A stretch of 64,000 bases of DNA from Emydura subglobosa. Its lineage: Eukaryota; Chordata; Testudines; Chelidae. A model generated the notes under the pieces. The model ran no database searches. It saw nothing but the letters and a program-made list of their open reading frames with translations, and had not been told where the DNA came from. Made by a program: the position numbers and the translations under genes. Below are positions 26,965 to 38,640 of this stretch, in pieces. The stretch lies in NCBI GenBank assembly GCA_007922225.1, contig ML679970.1, positions 26,924,479-26,988,478 on the forward strand, given 5' to 3'. Within the stretch, counting starts at the first letter, position 1. Each line of letters starts with the position of its first letter.

Positions 26965-28290
26965 TCCTGCCTTGCCCTGTAATGGGCCAGCAAGCCATTA
27001 ATAGGATGCCCCTCCTCCTTCACAGCTCCTTCCCTGGAAGGGGACTATCCAGAACTTTATGGGGTGCAAGGACTGGAGCTCTCTCAGATGCCACCACCAA
27101 CCCCCTAGGAATTGAGGCCCAGCTCTCCCAGACTCTCTCCTTGAAATTGAGACACAGGCACTCCCCCCCCACCCCCGGAAATTGAGTCCCTTTGCTCCCA
27201 GATTCCTGACCTTGAAATTAGGACCCAGTGCCCCCTGACGTGCCTTCCCCTTGAAATCAGAACTCAGTGCCCCAGATAGCCCCCTCCCCCCATAACTGAG
27301 ACAGAGTCCCCAGATGTCTTCCCATCCAAGCTGCATCCCCCATTATCACCCCATATGTCCTGTTACCTGCTCCATGCCTGGCTCATCTCTACCCTCCATG
27401 ATGCCCCAGGGATTTGGGTCAGCTCAGTGCCTGAGACACCAGGGGAGGGGGAGTGTCAGAGCCAGCAGCCCCCCAGCCCAGTCCCCCCACTCAACCCCTT
27501 CTCATATCCCTGGCACCCAATCATCCCTACCCCAGCACTCCTGCTCAGCCCCCATATCCATCAATGCCCCCCATTCTCTATGCCCCTTGTGGCTCAGTCA
27601 CACCCCCCCCATCTGCCTACCCCGTCACACTCCTGCTAACCCGCCAAACCCAGCCACCCACCTCTGCCCCCCCAAATCCCTCTGCCCTCATTTACTCATC
27701 CTCTCAGCAGGCCCACACCTACACCCTCCCAGTTTGGGGCCCAGAGAGAAGCTGGGGCCTGGAGGGGTTAGAGATCCCAGTGCCCATGTAACCCCCCAAG
27801 GAAGGGATGGACTCGTAGACAGACCCACACAGGCCAGACCCCTGTGGTGCCCTGAAGTGACACCATGGCAACAGGAGAACCCTGCTGGGCAACGGTCTCC
27901 AGGGCCCCACAGCCCACTGCAGGGACCCCAGAATCCCTCCCTCACCCCCAGCACAAGTGGGGGAAGAGGAGACTTGCCCCCCCAAAGTCCCAACCCCCAC
28001 ACACATCCCCTGGGGGTGGAAGACCCTGGGAGGGGTGATACCTCCCATTCTGTGTCCCCACCTTCATCATGCTCCCCTTACTTTCCAGCACCCCTTCTCA
28101 CCTCCCCCCCACTCTGGTTCCTGACCCGCATCAAATCCCCACAGCCCTTCCCCTCTGCAACCCCCTACACCCCTTCCATGCTCCCCCACCCCTCCTGGGC
28201 TTGTGCCTCCTGAACCACCCCCATCCCTGAGACTCTGCGCCAGCCACCCCCACCCTGGACAGACAGGCGGATGCAGTGTCTCTCATTTAG
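26965..28290. other. CATSPERZ-KCNK4 intergenic interval
   Basis: Pyrimidine-rich sequence giving long but unsupported plus-strand open frames made of Pro, Ser, Leu and His. It contains short repeated 'ttgaaattgagaccca' units at 27110-27250. The CATSPERZ promoter should lie just above 26964, where an in-frame TAA precedes the ATG. No further gene was seen. Confidence 0.5.
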
Positions 28291-28297
28291 ATTTTGG

Positions 28298-28303
28298 TTT
28301 AAT
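28298..28303 (-). terminator. KCNK4: Probable KCNK4 polyadenylation signal
   Basis: TTTAAT, which is ATTAAA on the minus strand, lies about 970 bases after the KCNK4 stop in a locally AT-rich patch. Confidence 0.5.
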
Positions 28304-28899
28304 CTGGAAAATAAAAAACAAACAAAATATCTTCCATCAAACAGAGTCAAACAGGCACCTTTGTGTGTGTGTGGGTGTTTGTTTTTTTTTGGGGGGGAGG
28401 GAGTGGGGGGACAGACAGACAGACAGACAGAGGGGGATCGCTGGGTGGACACCTCCACGCCCATACACCACAGGGGGAGGCAGTGGGGAACAGCATTATC
28501 CCTTGTTTGGGTCAATAAACTCCCCTTACACTGAGTGTAGGGGTTGATTTGGGGATGGATCACCCCCTGGGAGTTTGGGGGGTTCAGATATGAGCCCGGA
28601 TCCAAATTACCCCTCCCTGAATATCATTTGGCAGTTTGGTCCCTTCCCCTTTTGGGGGGGGAGATAAGGACTCACCCCGCAGGGCAAATGAGGCACAGAT
28701 TCGGGGAGAAATGGGGGTGTCCCCCCAAGAGCTGCTCCCTAGAAACTCCAGGAGAGGGAGGGTTAATCTCTGAGCTGGGGAGGTAGATGTCTGTGTGCAG
28801 TGGGGGTTCCCTGTATTTGGGGGGGGGTCTCCGGGTACCAGGAGGGGGATCCCTTTGCTGAGCGGGGATGAGGTCTGGTTCTGGGGAGGGACTGTTGGC

Positions 28900-29255
28900 A
28901 CCTTGAGGGAAGGTCAGATGATACCATGGAAGATGGGATGTCTCTGTGCCGGGGGTGCCCAGCTAGTACTGTGGGGCACAGTCTCAGTGCTGGGGGGGGC
29001 AGTTGGCAGCAAGGGGGCAGTTGGCATCACAGGGGATGGGATGTCTCCATGCTGGGTGGCCTAGTTGGTACCATGAGGGAGGGGTGTCTGAGCTGGGGGG
29101 TCCCATTGGCAGTGTAGGGGGTCCAGTTGGTACCATGGGGGACAGGATTTCTCTGTGCCAGGTAGGCCCAGCTGACAGCAGGGGTGGGGGGGGTCAATCT
29201 CCATGCTGTGGGCAGCCCAGCTAGCACCATGCTGCAGGGGGGCAGTGTCCATGCT
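28900..29255. repeat. Minisatellite in the KCNK4 3' UTR
   Basis: About five degenerate units of 60-100 bases share GGTACCATGGGGGA, GGGATGTCTC and TGTGCTGGGGG motifs (28917, 28990, 29030, 29125, 29200). It lies immediately downstream of the KCNK4 stop codon. Confidence 0.6.
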
Positions 29256-29274
29256 GGGGTCCCTCCACTCCTCT

Positions 29275-32200
29275 CTAGACCCCTTCGCCCTTGTGGCGGG
29301 TGCGGCTCAGCAGGTCCATGGGCAGGCCGGGGGGCTGGGCGCAGGTGCGGCGGGGACGCAGGCGGCGGAGTTGACGGGGGCGCTTGACCTGCAGCCCCCC
29401 CTCGCTGGGCGCCTCGCTCTGTGTGTCAGAGCTCTCGTCAATGAAGGCCAGGTTCTCCCCCATGTAGTCTATGGGGTGCAGGCCGCCACCCACGAAGGCT
29501 GCTATGTTGCGGGCATTGAGCTGTGCCACTTGCAGGGCGGTGCTGGGGGAGAGGCGCTCCGGGCCTGGCAAGGGAGGTGGTGGGGAAGGCGTGGCAGGAG
29601 GCGGCTCTGGGGGCGCAGGGGTGGGCGAGTGCCCCTTCAGCGTCCCCACCTTCTGAAGCCTCTCGGGCAGCCCCATGCCTGTCCCCCGTAGCTGGGCTGT
29701 CACATTCCCCGTCCAGCTAGCAGCCTGCGCGGTGAGGCCCCCCATCTGTAGGTTGAGAGGGGAATCAGGGACAGGTTGGGAACCATCCCACTGACCCCCA
29801 CCACATACATCACCGAGCCTCCCCCCTGAGCTCCCGGCCCACATCCCTCCACTGATCCCCCCCACTTATAACCCCAGCCCCTCTGTCTGTGGGGTGAGAC
29901 CTCCCTATCTGTGGGGCGAGAAGGGGGTGAGGGAACTCCCCAAGCCCCTCCTTCACTCACACTGACCCCCCCATACAGTCCCATAGTGCCCCCCAGTCTG
30001 TGCAGTGAGAACCCCCCATCTGTGAAGAGGCAGGGAACCACCCCATCCCTTCCCACTGACATGCCCCCTCTCTACATGAACCACCCCTCTCCCACCCAAA
30101 CACTCTGCTGAATTGGGGGGGGGTGTCAGGGTGACCACCCACATGCCATGGGGTGTGTGTACTGGATATGGGGGAAAGCTCTTTTGGAGGGGAGTGCATG
30201 CTGGGGGGCATGCTGGGGAGATACATGGGTACGTGACCTGTGTACACCAGGCCTGCACCCACCAGTGGGTGTATCTTGTGGGGGGTGAAGCAGTGATGGG
30301 GTCCATGGGGGGATGCGGGGGCTGTGGGTGGAGTCAGAGGATGGGGTCAGTTGGGGGATGGAGAGGACCCATCTCAGCCCACAGCCACAGCAAGCTGAGA
30401 GGTTCAATGGGGGGGTCCTTTGGGGGGTTGGAAGGGTGGTGGTTGGGAAAGAGTCTGTAGCGGGGTACCAACACCGGCCTGTGTATTCTGTGACAGTACT
30501 CGCAGCCAGTTGGGGGGTCATAGGCATGCCAGGGGAGGATGCAGAGTCCATGGGGGGATGCAAACAAGTGGGAGGCAGGGGGTAGTGGGAGTCTGTGGGG
30601 AGTCAGGAAGGTGGGGTGGGGGACAGTGAGGAGATCAGAGAGGTGAGGGGGTGAGGGATCAGAAGGAGGTAGTGGGGGGTCCATGGGAGATGCGGAGGAG
30701 AGGCAGTGAGGGAGTTGCAGGAGCAGGATAGTGGGAGGTTCCATAGGGGGGAGCTGAAGGGGCAGGATGGAGGAAAGTGGGGGTTGGAGGAGTAGGGGGG
30801 TAGTTAGGGGGTCAGAGGGGCAGAATCTGTGGGGGGAGTTGAAGGGGTGGAGGGGCAGTGGGTAGTTGGGGTTCAGTGGGATGGTGAGAGGCAGGATGGG
30901 GGGCAATGAGAGGGTCTGAGGGGTGTGCGGAAGTGAGGGGGTCAGAGAGGCAGGGTAGGGGGCAGTGAGGGTTACCCACCTCGGCCCGTGTGCGCCGGGA
31001 CAGCACCCGCAGCCAGTTGCCAATCATGGTGAGGATGGAGGCGAAGTAGGCCAGGCCCAGCAGGATCCAGAACCAGACCAGGGGCTTGTACCAGGGGTGT
31101 TTGTCCCCCACACCATCACCTGAGGGGGGAGATGCTGAGACACTGCCCCTGACACATTCAACCTCCTCCCTGCACCAGCTGTGCCCTCCCTGCCCCCCAC
31201 CCGTCACCCCACTGTCCCAATCCTCCTGCCAACCCACATAAGAATGGCCATACTGGCCCAGACCAGTGATCCATCTAGCCCAGTATCCTGTCTTCTGACA
31301 GCAGCTTGTACCAGAGCTTCAGGAGGAGTGTACAGAACAGGGCCGTTTGGAGAGATCTACTCATCTTCCCCTCCCGGCTTCTGGCAGTTGGAGGTTTCAG
31401 GTTGCCCTTAGCATGGGGCTGCTTCCCTGACCATCTTGGCCAATAGCCACTGAAGGACCTATCCTCCATGAACTGATCTAATTCCTTTTTGCACCCAGTT
31501 ATACTTTTGGCCTTCACAACATCCCATGGCAATGAGTTCCACAGGTTGACTGTGCATTGTGTGAAGAAGTATTTCCTCATTTATATTAAATTTGCTGCCC
31601 ATCAATTTCAATGTTTTTGGTTTTTGTACTGTGTGACAGGATAAATAATACTTTTCTGTTCACTTTTTCTACACCATTCATGATTTTGTAGACCTCCATC
31701 ATATCCCCCCCGGATGGTCTCTTTTCTAAGCTGAACAACCCTAATCTTTTTAGTCTCTTCTCATTTGGGTGTTATTCTGTACCCTGCATCATCTTTGTTG
31801 TCCTCCTCTGAACCTTTTCCAGTTCCACTATATCCTTTTTGAGATGGGGCAACTAGAACTGGACACAGTATTCCAGGTGTGGGTGCACCATGGATTTATA
31901 TAGTGGCATTAGAATATTTTCTGTCTTATTTTCTATCCTTTTCCTAATGGTTCCTAACATTCTGTTAGCCTTTCTGACCATGGCCATGCACTGAGCTAAA
32001 GATTTCAGAGAACTACTCACAATGACTCCAAGATCTCTAATTTAGACCTCATCATTTTGTATGCGTAGCTAAGATTATTTTTCCCAGTGTGTATCACTTT
32101 GAACTTATCAATGTTGAATTTCATCTCCCGTTTTGTTGCCCAGTTATTCAGTTTAGTGAGCTCTCTTCACAGTCTGCTTTGGACTCAACTATCCTGAGTA

Positions 32201-35200
32201 ATTTTTTATCATCTACAAACTTTGCCATTTCACTGTTCACTCCCTTTTCCAGATCATTAGTGAATATGTTGAACAGCACAGGTCCCAGGACAGATTCTTG
32301 GGGGATGCTGGTATTTTCCTTTCTCCAGTCCAAAAACTGACCATTTATTCCTACCCCTTTGTTTCCTGTCTTTCAACCATTTACTGATCCATGAGAGAAC
32401 CTTCTTTCTTATCCTATGACTACTTTTTGCCAAAGAGCCCTTGGTGAGATAACTTGTCAAAGGCTTTCTGAAAGTCCAAGTTCACTGTATAGATTAGATC
32501 ACCCTTATCAACATGCTTGTTGACTCCCTTAAAGAATTCTAATAGATTCAAGAGCCCCGACTTCCCTTTACAAAAGCTGTGTTGACTCTTCCCCAACAGC
32601 ACATGTTTATCTATGTGTCTGATAATTCAGTTCTTTACTATCATTTCTACCAATTTGTAGTGGTAGTGAAGTTAGACTCAATGGCTTGTAATTGCCAGGA
32701 TCGCTGCGGAATCTTTTCTTTTCTTTTTTTTTTTAAATCAGCATTACATTAAGATATCCTCCAGTCATCTGGTACAGAGGCTTGTTTCAGTAACTGATAA
32801 CAACCCACAGTTAGTAGTTCTGCAATTTCAGAACTCTTGGGTGAATACCCTCTGGTCCTGGTGACTTATTACTGTTTATTTATCAACTTGTTCTAAAATC
32901 TCTTCCACTGACACATCTATGTGGGACAGTACTTGAGACGTATCACCCCAAAAGAATAGCTCTGATGTGAGTACCTCTCCACATCTTCTAAAGTGAAAAC
33001 CAATGCAAAGAATCCATTTAGCGTCTCTGCAATGGCCTTGTCTTCCTTGAGTGCTCCTTTAATACCTTTGCTGTCTAGTGGCCCTACTGCCCGTTTGACA
33101 GGCTTCCTGCTTCTGATGTACTTAAAAAAATCCTTAGTTTTTGCATCTTTAGCAAATTGCTTCTCAAGGTCTTTCTTGGCCGGCCTTATTACACTTGCAC
33201 ACTTTGTGCTTCTTCTATTCAGGGCCGTTTTAAGACCTTCGTAGGCCCTAGGCACACTTGCCTTCCTAGGCCCCCCCGACCGAAATAACTAATTTGATTT
33301 GAAGCTATTAATAAATAGTTTTTAAAATAAAAATAAAAAATTATATATAAATGTTTTTTTCGTAGGCCCTGAAAGTTTCGTAGGCCCTAGCCACTGTGCC
33401 TATTGTGCCTCATGGATAATACGGCCCTGCTTCTATTAGCCTCCTTAGAATTTGACCTCCACATTCCACAGATGCTTTTTTGCCTCTAACAGCCTCCGTT
33501 ACTCTGCTGTTTAGCCATGGTGGCATTCTTTTGTTCCTCGCGTTGTTTTTTCTGATTTGGGGTGTACATTCAGTCTGAGCCTGTATTATGGTGTTTTTAA
33601 ATCACCCCCATCCTGCTTGCAGGAATTTGACCCTTTTAATTTCCGTCTAAGTGGTGTCTTCATTTTTGTGTAGTTCCCCTTTTGAAAGTTAAATGTTTCT
33701 GTGGTGGGGTTTGGGTTTTTTCCCAGTGTTATCGCCCTATAAAGATGCTAAATTTAGTTACGTTATGGTCACTATTACTGAGCAATCCAGCTATAGTTAG
33801 CTCTTGGACCACATCCTGTGCTCCACTTAGGACATCACACCCATCACTCCCCATCCCTTGCTTCTCACACCTCCCACAGTGGGTCCCACCAGGGGCTTTC
33901 TCACACTAGCCCCTATACACACTGGGCTCCCTCTCCCCTTCCCTTGCCCCCCATGAAGCCGTGCTTCCACTGACCCACTCTCCTGCCCACCACCAGCAGG
34001 CTTGCCCCGTGTCGATGCCAGCCCCCGGCCCACCTGCCACATAGTCCCCGAAGCCGATGGTAGTCAGTGTGATGACCACGAAGTAGACGGACTCCAGCAG
34101 GGTCCAGCCCTCCACTCGCTGGAACACAACGGTGGGGATGGTCACGAAGAGGATGCAGCCAATGAGGATGAAGAGCAGGGCGGAGAGAACCCGCACGATG
34201 GTGGGACTCACCTGCCATTTCTGGGGGGAGGGAGGGAGACAGCATCAGAGAAGGACTAGGGGAAAGCCCCTCCCCAAAGACCATCCCTGCTTCCCCTCCC
34301 CCAGACAGAGCCTGACCCCTGAGAGTGGAACCCCCCATCATACACTGATTGCCCCCCAAAACACACACACACACTCACCCCTTTGCCCCCCTCACACAGC
34401 CCCCGGGCAGTAGAGGTACCACTGGGTGGGTTTTGTACTGCTTTGCCATTTAGAAGATTTTCTTTGCTGGGTTTTTTTCACTTGGGACACGTTAAAGCAC
34501 TCTACAGTCCATGCCTCGTAGTTCGGACTGTGGCCCATGTTAGGATAAGGTAAGAAAAATGATAAAATAACATAAAAATATACAGATTGGAGGGGGGTTG
34601 CTAGTTTGTTTTGTAAAACCATTCTCTAATGCATTTTAGTAATACTGATAGTGGGCAATATGACCCTTTTTCTTAGAGGGGGCATGACCAATGGCCGGGT
34701 TTTGTTGGTGGAGGGTGGGGTGACATCCAGGGGCTGCGTTTTGTTAAATGCCGGGTGGCCAGAGGTTGGGTTTTCTGCACCTCGGAGGTGGCCACCCTAC
34801 ACAGGAGGGGAACTGCCCCACACAACCCTGGGGAAAGGAACACCCTCCCATCTCTGGGAGGGGAATCCCTGGAACCCACAGGGTGGGGGTAGACAGTGTT
34901 GGGGGAGGAAACAGACTGGGGAGCCCCCTGGGACAGGAACCACCAACCAAGCTGGCCTCACAAATGGGAGAGGTCTAGTACAGGGGGGCAGACCTAGGCT
35001 CCCTCTGTCCCACTAATGTCTGACTGCTCCTCTGTAGCACCCCTGCTCTGCCCACAGCCCAGAGAGTGGGGGCAGGGGGCACGTGGAGGGACTGCTGGGG
35101 GAGCACAGGAGGCTGGGAGACCAAGGGGGAAGTGGGAGACACAGGAGCAGCTGGACATGAGGGGTGGGGAAGGGGGGAGCACTGAGGGCCCTGGCTGCTG

Positions 35201-36940
35201 GGCACATGGGCCCTGGCTCTGTGGGTGCAGGGATGCAGAGGGCACTCACCAGGAAGACGTCCTCCACCTTGCCAATGGCCTGGCGCAGCGAGAAGCCCAG
35301 GTGATCACCCACCCCAGCCAGCAGCATCCCGAAGAGCGGAATCCCAACCAGAGCGTAGAAAATGCAGAAGAGACGCCCCCCCTCTGTCTTAGGGGATGTG
35401 TTACCGAACCCTGGGGGGGGGGGCATAGAGTCAGCAGGGCGGGGGCAGAACTGATGCCCCTTAATGCTGAACTGCAGCTCCCTGCTATCCCAACCCTGAG
35501 CTCCCCCCCCCTTCCCCGAGCTCTGCCCTCAGTCCCTACCCACAGCACACCCCCACCCCTACGGGCTAGTACCGATAGTGGTGATGATGGTGCCAGCAAA
35601 GAAGAAGGCGCTGCCCATGTCCCAGTTGGTGCTCGTGCCATTAGTGCTGTTGGCTGTGAGGTCAGCACCGGCGCCCATGGCGTCTCTGACATGCTGGGAG
35701 AGATGGGGAGAGGTTAATGCCAGTGCATGATGGGGGTCCCCCAAAACCAGGTCCTGATGCCCCCTCCCCACATCCTTACCCCCTGAACTTGGCTTTCCCA
35801 GAACCCATTTGCCAACCCTTCCCTGACTGCCCCATGGCTGCTGTCCCCAGATATCTGACTGCCCCCCATTCCACCACTCCCCTCTGTCCCTTTCCTCTTC
35901 CCATCTCCCTGACTGGAGCCCCCCATCATTCTTACTCCTACCCCATTGCCCCCCAAATCACCCCAACCTGCATCTGCTTCTGCCCCACCCCAATAACACC
36001 TGGCCCCACCCCTCCTATCCCTCCAGCACTGTCGCTTCCTCTTCCCTCATCTGCCCTATCCCCATCCCCATAGACAAGTCTGATTTTGGCCAATCTCAGG
36101 AGTTTTCCAGCCTTGCCCAAGGGTGAGGGTGAAAAGCCCCTCTGATTGGCTGCCCTTCCCCCACTTTCCCCACCTCCTGGGGAAGGGCAGCCAGTTAAGG
36201 CTGCTGCAGAAGGCAGGTGAAGCTCCCTCCCACCCCCAGGAGATATCAGCTAGAGAAGGGGGTGGGGGAAGAAGGAGCAGCTGGCAGCATTTTCCCAGGA
36301 AGAGAATGGGGAGGAGAGGAAATAAAGCCCGGCATCTTAGGGCAGCCCTGCTCCCCCAATCCAGGCCTGCCCCTCCCAGGTTGGAGGAGGGTGACAAGCA
36401 CCTGGAGTTGCAAGAGGAGGGAGGCAGATGTGGGAGGTAGGGGGCAAATTAATGGTTGGGCTGGGGGGACACAGAATTAATTCATTAGGATTTTGGGGAA
36501 AGCTGGAGGCTCTGCATCATCCTTGAGCCAGCCAGCGAGAGCCTCTTTCTCTCTCGGGACTGACAGCTCTGTAACTGGGTTGGGGGGAAGATTTCCCATC
36601 CCTCTCCATCCCCTCCAGTACCTGCTATCCCCTCCCCAATCCCTTCCCTCATCCTCCTCCAGACAGTCTCCCAGGCCTGTCCACGCTCCCTGCTTTCTCC
36701 CATCCCCCGCCCATCCATGCCCCTCTCCCAACATCTGCCCCCCCCACTCACCGCAATGAGGTCATCCAGCTCCTGGCTGGGCACGCAGCGGTGTCGCTGC
36801 AGGAACTGCTCACGGGTGGCCTGCAGCGCCTCCTGCTGGCGGCTCTCGTGGGGCTGCTCCAGCAGGCGGAAGATGAAGGCGCCACTCACCAAGTAGGCCA
36901 GCACCACAGCCAGTAGGGCCAGCACCGTAGCCCGTCTCAT
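29275..36940 (-). CDS. KCNK4: Two-pore potassium channel TRAAK, 6 coding exons
   Basis: Mechano- and lipid-gated K2P leak potassium channel of the TREK/TRAAK group. Exons: 36940-36752, 35693-35573, 35410-35250, 34220-34034, 31119-30980, 29745-29275; total 422 aa. A three-residue cytosolic N-terminus before M1 ([17 protein letters not shown]) marks TRAAK rather than TREK. The extracellular cap has NST and NGT sequons. The first selectivity filter is TTIGFG and the second [10 protein letters not shown]. Exon 5 carries M4 ([18 protein letters not shown]), exon 6 the tail with [13 protein letters not shown] and [15 protein letters not shown], both typical of TRAAK. An in-frame stop just upstream of the spliced 5' UTR supports MRRATV as start. 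The large intron 4 carries a CR1 copy. The GFG in filter 1 differs from human TRAAK (GYG) and resembles TREK-1. Confidence 0.96.
30290..30965. repeat. G-rich minisatellite in KCNK4 intron 5
   Basis: Many degenerate units of about 45-60 bases combine GGGGGTCAGAGGGGCAG, GTTGGAGG and GGGGAGTTGAAGGGGCAG. It fills most of the last KCNK4 intron and gives a long spurious Pro/Leu-rich frame on the minus strand. Confidence 0.65.
31238..33835 (-). mobile_element. CR1 LINE, minus strand, mutated
   Basis: About 2.4 kb of CR1 in KCNK4 intron 4, with the 3' end at about 31238 (CCATACTGGCCCAGACCAGT). Reverse-transcriptase pieces are readable in minus-strand frames: [31 protein letters not shown] and the catalytic FVDD near 32207-32222. 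Further upstream is the linker [20 protein letters not shown]. Stops and frameshifts break the frame into pieces. A MITE is inserted at 33220. The 5' end is estimated. Confidence 0.85.
33220..33429. mobile_element. hAT-like MITE nested in the CR1
   Basis: 210 bases with inverted ends CAGGGCCG...CGGCCCTG, flanked by a perfect 8-bp target duplication CTTCTATT at 33212-33219 and 33430-33437. It contains internal repeats of CGTAGGCCCT and an AT-rich core. Removing it restores CR1 continuity, so it inserted after the LINE. Confidence 0.85.
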
Positions 36941-38640
36941 CACGCTGCCCCGCCCACTAGGGGGTGCCTGCCCCACCCCCGCCCCGCTCAGGATTGATTC
37001 CTTAGACGAGTAGCAGACAGGCAGTGCCCCATGGTTCTCGGCAGGGTGGGGGGCTGCAGGGGTCAGGGGGTAGCTCACTGCAGGGAGGAGATGCTGAGTG
37101 TGGAGGGAGGCCACCCCCAATACCATCCATACCCCAATTACCTCCAATGCAGAGACCCACATTACACCCCAACACCACCCATAGCCCTCACCCTATATGC
37201 CCTGCCATAACCCAATAGCCCCCGTTGCAGAGACCCCCAATACTATGATAGCCCCCTACTCCAATATACCTTACTGATATCCCCATTCAATATGCCCCAC
37301 CCATAACCTGATCATGCTCACTGCAGAGACCCCCCATTACATCCAGACACCCAGATGGTCTCCCTTCATATACCCCATCCATACTTCCAATAACTCCAAT
37401 GCATAAAAACCCCATAGCTCCCACCCCATATGCCCCACCCATAGCCCCATAACCCTTCAGCTTAGAGACCCCCATAACTCCCACCCTAATACACCCCATC
37501 CACCTCCAATAACCCAACTACAGAGACCCTCCATTGTACCCAATAAGGCTCATCGCCCCCACCGATATGCCCCCATGCCTCCTCCAATGGACCCCCCCTA
37601 CGCAGAGCCCCCCAACCCAATATGCCACAGCCAGTAGCCCATGGTGCTCTGGGGCAGTGGCTCACTGTGGTGGGGGGAGATGGGAGGATTTGGGGAGATG
37701 TCAACTCCCTATAGCCCCCACTGCATAGACATCCCTCTATGACACCTCCTTCCCCGAATACCATGTGGTGCTCCAGTGGGTGGCTGGGGGTAGCTCACAG
37801 CAGAGGAGACCACACCCCAGCACCACACCCATCCGCCTCCAGTAACCCCTGCGACAAAAAGAACCTCCCCATCCTCCACCCCCAAATACCCCAGAGCAGG
37901 ATGGGAAGAGATATTCCTCTTGGCCACCCCCATACTCCCCATTACATAGAGAAACCCCAGTTCCCCAAATACTCCCAATACACATGCTGCTCTGGGAGCA
38001 GGGGTACCTCATTGCAGGGGGAAGGGAGATAGGGTCAGTGTGGGGATATACCTCCACCCATCCCCCATACCTTCCGCCACCCTGTGCCCCTCCACCCCCA
38101 GGGACCCCTGCTCTGCCTCAGACCCCAGGGTGCTCCTGAGAGGCGTAGATCACTCATTGCAAGGGGGTGACAGGAAGTGGGGCATCATGCCGAACCCCCC
38201 CCCCGCACCCCTATCCATACCTTGTCATGCTTGGCGGGAGGTCGGCGAGAAGGCGGGTGGGTAGCCGGCCCTGGCCCCCTCCCTTGGGGATCCCCCCAGC
38301 TCCGCTCGGAGTCTCTGCCCAGTGGGTCCCCCTCCAACTGCTCTCACACAGGACGTCCCTCTCCCCCACCCCCGCAGGCCCAGCCGGACTCGCTCCCCCA
38401 CGGGCAGACGGGGCGGGCCAAGGGGGGACCGGGGGGTGGGGAAGGGACGCTCCGCCAGGCCTTCTGCCTCCCCCGGTCCCCAGCTGGGCAGTAGCGCGCA
38501 GTGCGCACAGACGCCCGGCGGGCAGGGGCTGCGGTGGATGGAGCGCGGCGCCGGGGGGGGGCATGAGACGGCGCCGGGGCTGCTGCCAGGCGATGCTGTA
38601 GCTGGAGGAGCCGGGCTTAAAGGAGCAGGAGCAGCCGGGT
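36941..38640 (-). promoter_or_regulatory. KCNK4: KCNK4 5' UTR, first intron and CpG-rich first exon
   Basis: The coding exon extends upstream as 5' UTR to an acceptor at 37078-37079 (CTCCCTGCAG|TGAGCTACC). A good donor on the minus strand, CATGACAAG|GTATGGAT, ends at 38221, within a CpG-dense block (38230-38640) that is the likely first exon and promoter. Joining the two puts a TGA in frame just upstream of the coding start and creates a short upstream ORF. Confidence 0.55.
37031..38175. repeat. Degenerate repeats of the KCNK4 exon 2 acceptor region
   Basis: A block resembling CATGGTGCTCT...GGGGTAGCTCACTGCAGGGAGGAGAT occurs at 37031-37095 (the real acceptor) and again near 37639, 37761, 37984 and 38125. 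In between are many TATGCCCCACCCATAgcCCC / CCATTGCAGAGACCCCC units. The copy near 37660 still has an AG acceptor; the others have lost it. Confidence 0.6.

Noticed and set aside
27363..27400. Alternative CATSPERZ first exon reading MEGRDEPGMEQ with a GT donor
   Set aside because: It ends in phase 0 while the next confirmed exon (25319-25277) needs two preceding bases; the exon at 26964-26930 fits exactly.
27314..28213. 299-codon plus-strand open frame
   Set aside because: Pro/Ser/His-rich translation of pyrimidine-rich DNA between CATSPERZ and KCNK4; no domain, no start context, no exon structure.
28410..28435. CRISPR-like repeats or other array at CAGACAGACAGACAG
   Set aside because: Simple tetranucleotide repeat in vertebrate DNA; no spacer structure.
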